From the NCBI GenBank assembly GCA_964556785.1, contig CAZKXM010000002.1, positions 1-57,376 on the forward strand: a DNA stretch of 57,376 bases, written 5' to 3'. This DNA comes from CAG-1031 sp964556785 (lineage in GTDB: Bacteria > Bacteroidota > Bacteroidia > Bacteroidales > Muribaculaceae). Under the pieces are notes generated by a model, which made no database searches, was not told where the DNA came from, and saw nothing but the letters and a program-made list of their open reading frames with translations. Shown here piece after piece: positions 53,638-57,376 of this stretch. The position numbers were made by a program, and so were the translations under genes. The first letter of the stretch is position 1; each line of letters starts with the position of its first letter.

Positions 53638-54633
53638 TCAGGGTACTTCAACCTTGTCGAGGATTTCAGAGATAATCTCGTCGGAGGTGATATTGTTGGC
53701 CTCAGCCTCATAAGTAAGACCGATGCGGTGGCGGAGCACATCGTGACAAACTGCACGAACATCCTCGGGAACCACATAGCCGCGCTGACGAAGGAATGCA
53801 TAGGCGCGGGCTGCGCGGGCAAGTCCGATCGATGCACGGGGCGATGCACCGAACGAAATTATTCCGTCGAGATTCTTCAGGTTATATTCGCCGGGGAAGC
53901 GGGTTGCGAATACAATGTCGACTATATATCGCTCGATTTTCTCGTCGATGTAGATCTGCTCCACAACTTTCTGCGCCTCGAGAATATCCTCAGGACGCAA
54001 GATTGGTCTCACTTTCTCATCGTGGCCGTCGATATTGCGGCGTATGATCTGCATCTCCTCGCTCTTTGAGGGGTAACCGATGATCACCTTGAGAAGGAAG
54101 CGGTCAACCTGTGCCTCAGGAAGCGGATAGGTGCCTTCCTGCTCGATAGGGTTCTGGGTAGCCATGACAAAGAACGGCTCCTCGAGAGGGAAGGTGCGTT
54201 CACCGATCGTAACCTGTCGTTCCTGCATTGCCTCAAGCAGTGCGCTCTGCACTTTTGCCGGGGCGCGGTTGATTTCATCGGCAAGGATGAAGTTAGCGAA
54301 AATAGGGCCGCGCTTAATCTGGAACTGCTCTTTCTGAACTGAATAGACCATCGTACCGATCAGGTCGGCAGGGAGCAGGTCAGGAGTAAACTGGATACGG
54401 CTGTATTTTGCATCGATGAGCTGAGCAAGGGTTTTGATTGCAAGTGTTTTGGCAAGACCGGGTACACCTTCCAGAAGCACGTGTCCGTTGCTTAGCAATG
54501 CAATCAGGAGAGCATCGACAAGATGCTTCTGACCCACGATCGTGCTGTCCATCCCGTGGACAATCATGTTCACAAAATCGCTTTTCGATGCAACCAAGTC
54601 ATTGAGCTGCTTGATGTTGACAGTTTCGCTCAT
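53638..54633 (-). CDS. MoxR-family AAA+ ATPase
   Basis: A 331-residue ATPase. Walker A GVPGLAKT (about 58-65), Walker B FILADEINRAP, sensor 1 FFVMATQNPIEQEGTYPLPEAQ and the lid arginine region in SFGASPRASIGLARAARAYAF fit MoxR. It would act as a chaperone or activator for the VWA proteins. First gene of the eight-gene bat operon. A -7 box TAATTTTG is at 54724-54731; a leader hairpin CGACAC/GTGTCG lies at 54687-54702. Confidence 0.95.
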   Translation of the reverse strand: MSETVNIKQLNDLVASKSDFVNMIVHGMDSTIVGQKHLVDALLIALLSNGHVLLEGVPGLAKTLAIKTLAQLIDAKYSRIQFTPDLLPADLIGTMVYSVQKEQFQIKRGPIFANFILADEINRAPAKVQSALLEAMQERQVTIGERTFPLEEPFFVMATQNPIEQEGTYPLPEAQVDRFLLKVIIGYPSKSEEMQIIRRNIDGHDEKVRPILRPEDILEAQKVVEQIYIDEKIERYIVDIVFATRFPGEYNLKNLDGIISFGASPRASIGLARAARAYAFLRQRGYVVPEDVRAVCHDVLRHRIGLTYEAEANNITSDEIISEILDKVEVP

Positions 54634-54723
54634 AGTCTTTATGCGAGGGTATAGGTTAATTCGTTATTTTCTAAAACATTATTGATCGACACCTGAGTGT
54701 CGCTTCGAGTAGATTGTATGTGG

Positions 54724-54731
54724 CAAAATTA
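54724..54731 (-). promoter_or_regulatory. -7 box of the bat operon
   Basis: TAATTTTG on the minus strand matches the consensus, giving an approximately 85-base leader that contains a hairpin at 54687-54702. -33 is not evident. Confidence 0.5.
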
Positions 54732-54793
54732 CACATTATCAACATTTAAGCGGAGTCACACAAGTGTTAATTTTAACTATAAATAGTTTAACT

Positions 54794-55762
54794 TTATTGA
54801 TAGCGCGAATAGATCTCGTAGGCTTTCCGTTTAGCAGCCTCAACGCTCTCGGGATTATCTGGATCGATGCCGTAGTCCTCAGGTGCAGGGATTCTCACAA
54901 CAGTTCCCGGAACAACCCGCTCAGGATGTGAAAATCCTTTCTCTGCAGCATTGGCCTCATAGATATACACCCAAAATGCCTTGTCGCCATAATGGCGGCG
55001 GGCCATGGTGGTGAAATAATAACCTTGACGGACTGTGTCGGTCACAGTATTACCGCTGTTCAGATTCTCAGTCTTCGAATCGGCTTCGATGTCAGGTGTT
55101 TCGATCAGTTGCGGCTCTATTGTTACGGTTTCTTCTTCAATAACAACCGCAGGCTCTGTTTTCGTCTCAAAAAGAATTGTCACGAAGTAACCGGCCACGA
55201 AGCCTACGGCTGTAAAGATTACAGCTACAAGCCACAGAGGAATGCGAATTCGCCTGTCGTCAGTAATCGGCTCAGTGTCGACGGGCGAATCCACTACTGG
55301 TTCAGTAACTGCTTCTTCTGAATTAGATACGTCCTCATTAACCGGCTCGTCAGCCAAAAGCTCGGCTTCGGGCTCCGGATTGGCCGGAGCTTCCGGCTGA
55401 GGTTCAATCATCGCATTTTCCGATGCTTTAACCGGTTCTAATTCAGGCTCAGCATGGACGGTATCGGGTTCTGCTAAGGATTCCGTAAGCAGCATTTCCT
55501 CGGTGACACCTTCAGCAAGTTCAACCGGCTCAAATGCAGCGAAAGGAGCGTTGACCTCATCGGCAAATGCCGGGTCGGGAATAAAATCACCCTCTGGAGT
55601 AAATTCGCCAAATCCTTTTATTTTGGCAGCCTTTCCCGATTCGAGCTGAGCGGTTATTTCGGCAAAGAGACTCTTGATGAAACCAAGAGCGGTTTCACGG
55701 TCAGTATCCGATGCTTCGGCCAGAAGATCGGCCAGCTGATTGGCTGTAACTTTAGCTTTCAT
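54794..55762 (-). CDS. HU-domain, transmembrane, LysM-domain fusion protein
   Basis: A 322-residue protein. Residues about 1-58 resemble HU/IHF (TANQLADLLAEASDTDRETALGFIKSLF, then AAKIKGFGEF). A long Glu/Pro-rich acidic stretch (about 65-170) follows, then a single transmembrane helix (174-197, IPLWLVAVIFTAVGFVAGYF) and a C-terminal region (about 246-293) with GYYFTTMARRHYGDKAFWVYIYEAN and VVPGTVVRIP, which fits a LysM fold. Predicted topology: HU in the cytosol, LysM in the periplasm. That would connect DNA or another partner with peptidoglycan. The HU part lacks the long DNA-binding arm, so it may not bind DNA. Overlaps the HU gene by four bases. Confidence 0.82.
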   Translation of the reverse strand: MKAKVTANQLADLLAEASDTDRETALGFIKSLFAEITAQLESGKAAKIKGFGEFTPEGDFIPDPAFADEVNAPFAAFEPVELAEGVTEEMLLTESLAEPDTVHAEPELEPVKASENAMIEPQPEAPANPEPEAELLADEPVNEDVSNSEEAVTEPVVDSPVDTEPITDDRRIRIPLWLVAVIFTAVGFVAGYFVTILFETKTEPAVVIEEETVTIEPQLIETPDIEADSKTENLNSGNTVTDTVRQGYYFTTMARRHYGDKAFWVYIYEANAAEKGFSHPERVVPGTVVRIPAPEDYGIDPDNPESVEAAKRKAYEIYSRYQ

Positions 55763-56031
55763 TGGAGTTTCTTGCGAAGCACGTTGCTTGGTGAAAATTC
55801 AATCTTTATTGCCGGCGGCATGAGCATCCGTTTTCCTGCCGGGTCAGTCTCGACATATTCATCGGTTTTGACAGCTCTGAACTCGCCGAACGACGGAATT
55901 GCAACGCTGTCTCCCTCGCTCAGAATGAGCTGCATGATTTCCGTAAAATGTTCGGAGAGGCCGTTCACGGTCTTTGTGTCAAGACCGCAGGTTTCTGCCA
56001 CGCGGCTGTTGATCGACGTTGTTTTCACCAT
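55759..56031 (-). CDS. HU-family DNA-binding protein
   Basis: A 90-residue HU/IHF-like protein: helix-turn-helix start (INSRVAETCGLDTKTVNGLSEHFTEI), GDSVAIPSFGEFRAVK and an arm region YVETDPAGKRMLMPPAIKIEF that is more complete than in the fusion. It probably dimerises and binds DNA, perhaps with the HU half of the fusion protein. The stop overlaps the fusion's start, and its start overlaps the glycosyltransferase stop by seven bases. Confidence 0.88.
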   Translation of the reverse strand: MVKTTSINSRVAETCGLDTKTVNGLSEHFTEIMQLILSEGDSVAIPSFGEFRAVKTDEYVETDPAGKRMLMPPAIKIEFSPSNVLRKKLQ

Positions 56032-56978
56032 AGGGGAGTTGTTTTCTCAATTTGGAACCTGGGACGGTTTTTCACCTCAATGAAAATCTTTCCGATGTAT
56101 TCGCCCACAATCCCGACTGCAATCAGCAGCAGGCTGCCTAAAAACCATACAGAGAGCATGATCGACGCCCATCCTGACAGAACCGGCTTGCCGAAATAGC
56201 TGATGAGGACATAGAGCGCTACCACCAGATCAAGCACAAGAAGCATGAGTCCGGTCAGAAAGATGATGCGCATAGGTCGTGCCGAAAAACTCGTTATACC
56301 GTCGATAGAGAACGCCAGCATCTTTCCCAGCGGATACTTCGACTCGCCTGCGGCTCGCGGCGCACGGTCGTAGCGCACAATTGACGTTTTCAGCCCTATC
56401 TGCGGAATTATACCGCGAAGAAACAGGTTTGATTCCCGGTATTCGGCCAGCATGTGGAGTGCACGGTTGCTCAGCAACCTGTAGTCGGCGTGATCATAGA
56501 CCGTGTCGAGTCCCATCGCTTTCTGGAACTTATAGAACCCGCGCGCAGTGGTGCGTTTGAACCATGTGTCGCTGTCGCGGCTCGCCCTCACTCCGTAAAC
56601 AATCTCGTCGCCCTCATTGAACCGCTTCACCATCTCGATTATGGCCTGAGGATCGTCCTGAAGGTCGGCATCGATCGATATTGCGGCGTCGCAATGATCT
56701 GTCACGGTGTAGAGTCCGGCCAGCAAAGCATACTGGTGGCCACGGTTGTGGGCAAGAGAAATGCCTTTGACGTCAGGATACTCCCGGCTGAAGTTCTCGA
56801 TAATGTTCCATGTGCCGTCGCGGCTACCGTCGTTGCAGAGCATCACATAACTTCGTGGCGAGGCAATCCCGTCGGCAGTCATGGTGTGGAGCACCTCCAG
56901 CAATTTCGGGAGCGAGATCGGCAGGACCTCGCTCTCGTTATAGCAGGGAACAACTATGGCGATTACCGGAGCATCCAT
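56025..56978 (-). CDS. GT2 glycosyltransferase, polyprenyl-phosphate-sugar type
   Basis: A 317-residue protein with a GT2 domain (IAIVVPCYNESEVLP, then ISIDADLQDDP as the DxD region, and GVRASRDSDTWFKRTTARGFYKFQKAMG) and two C-terminal transmembrane helices (about 230-300, ending VGIVGEYIGKIFIEVKNRP). This is the layout of GtrB/ArnC/DPM-like enzymes that load a sugar onto undecaprenyl phosphate. ATG 56978 overlaps the proS stop as TGATG; an upstream TTG is rejected. Confidence 0.93.
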   Translation of the reverse strand: MDAPVIAIVVPCYNESEVLPISLPKLLEVLHTMTADGIASPRSYVMLCNDGSRDGTWNIIENFSREYPDVKGISLAHNRGHQYALLAGLYTVTDHCDAAISIDADLQDDPQAIIEMVKRFNEGDEIVYGVRASRDSDTWFKRTTARGFYKFQKAMGLDTVYDHADYRLLSNRALHMLAEYRESNLFLRGIIPQIGLKTSIVRYDRAPRAAGESKYPLGKMLAFSIDGITSFSARPMRIIFLTGLMLLVLDLVVALYVLISYFGKPVLSGWASIMLSVWFLGSLLLIAVGIVGEYIGKIFIEVKNRPRFQIEKTTPLW

Positions 56979-57376
56979 CAATAGCTTCGGGCAAACAGCA
57001 CTCTGCGTGCCGACGGTTTTCCGGTCACCATGCAGACGCCGGGCGTGAGGTCGCCGTCAAGGGGCAGACAGCGGATGGTAGCCTTTGTTTCGGCTTTGAT
57101 CTTTTCTTCGGTTTCGGGTGTGCCGTCCCAATGTGCAAGGATGAAACCGCCTTTTTCAATCTCTTTCTTGAATTCGTCATAGGTTTCTACGGTGCGGGTC
57201 ATTTCCTCACGGTGTTTCAGAGCCTTGTTATAGATATTCTCCTGAATCTTGTCGAGCAGGTCCTTGATGTGGGGCGCGATTCCGTCAAGCTTCTCAACGC
57301 TCTTTTCGAGAGTGTCGCGGCGGAACAGCTCAACTGTGCTGTTTTCGATGTCGCGGGCCCCGATGGCCAGACGCAC
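56978..57376 (-). CDS. proS: Prolyl-tRNA synthetase (archaeal/eukaryal type), C-terminal part, 5' end outside window
   Basis: The last 132 residues of ProS, open to the window edge; the GTG at the edge is not a start. LAIGARDIENSTVELFRRDTL belongs to the anticodon-binding domain, and NKALKHREEMTRTVETYDEF, GGFILAHWDGTPETEEKIK and the final KPSARRVLFARSY are typical of the type with a zinc-like C-terminal extension ending in Tyr. First gene of the proS-GT2-HU-HU/LysM run. Confidence 0.95.
   Translation of the reverse strand: MRLAIGARDIENSTVELFRRDTLEKSVEKLDGIAPHIKDLLDKIQENIYNKALKHREEMTRTVETYDEFKKEIEKGGFILAHWDGTPETEEKIKAETKATIRCLPLDGDLTPGVCMVTGKPSARRVLFARSY

Noticed and set aside
54775..54788. 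AT-rich palindrome AACTAT/ATAGTT after the HU-LysM gene
   Set aside because: Only six pairs, all weak, without a T-run on the proper strand; not enough to call a terminator.

Overview
The window reads as a chromosomal segment of an anaerobic gut-type member of the order Bacteroidales; Muribaculaceae or a close relative is my guess. Several things point there. Promoters follow the Bacteroidetes pattern (TTG or TTTG, 19-20 bases, TAnnTTTG), and Shine-Dalgarno sites are not evident. Marker genes are a complete Bat (aerotolerance) operon, PorU and a paralogue (type IX secretion), DUF3737, sufCDS, an archaeal-type prolyl-tRNA synthetase and a B12-dependent ribonucleotide reductase. Coding density is high, with many ATGA or TGATG overlaps. 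I see no prophage, insertion sequence, CRISPR array, tRNA or rRNA.

Layout. 1-6320: 5' part of nrdJ (minus), a nitroreductase, and a coupled minus-strand operon DUF3737 / MATE exporter / PatB-type C-S lyase. 6525-10592: membrane histidine kinase, a membrane-anchored protein with two DTG motifs, and an ion-channel-like protein with an atypical filter. 10593-13412: a candidate small RNA, guaB and a Fic protein whose motif His is Phe. 13557-15590: envelope cluster of L,D-transpeptidase, GH24-like lysozyme and a lipoprotein, followed by a second candidate small RNA. 15857-23010: YqgE, a tripartite RND efflux operon and a Spy-like periplasmic protein. 23150-26264: prmC-recX-comF-leuB. 26346-37724: a small outer-membrane protein, umuDC, a C25 peptidase paralogous to PorU, a degenerate FAH-family protein coupled to rex, porU and a GH25 lysozyme. 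37724-41078: sufC-sufD-sufS with no sufB. 41171-46157: TIGR02757 protein, CBM20-GH77 amylomaltase, a Usp-type protein and a small helix-turn-helix protein. 46288-54633: moxR-DUF58-unnamed-batA-B-C-D-E. 54794-57376: the end of proS, a GT2 glycosyltransferase, an HU protein and an HU/transmembrane/LysM fusion.

How it works together. The strongest theme is the cell envelope: peptidoglycan cleavage and cross-linking (GH24, GH25, LdtA-like), type IX sorting (PorU and paralogue), efflux, the Bat complex, and a protein that could bridge DNA and wall. A second theme is redox and oxygen handling: class II RNR, Rex, Suf, Bat. The most novel-looking items are the two intergenic transcripts that each have their own promoter and terminator, the Phe-for-His Fic protein, the FAH-family protein lacking its metal ligands that is translationally coupled to rex, the double-DTG protein, and the HU-LysM fusion. 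All functional statements rest on sequence reading and family knowledge; no search was run.
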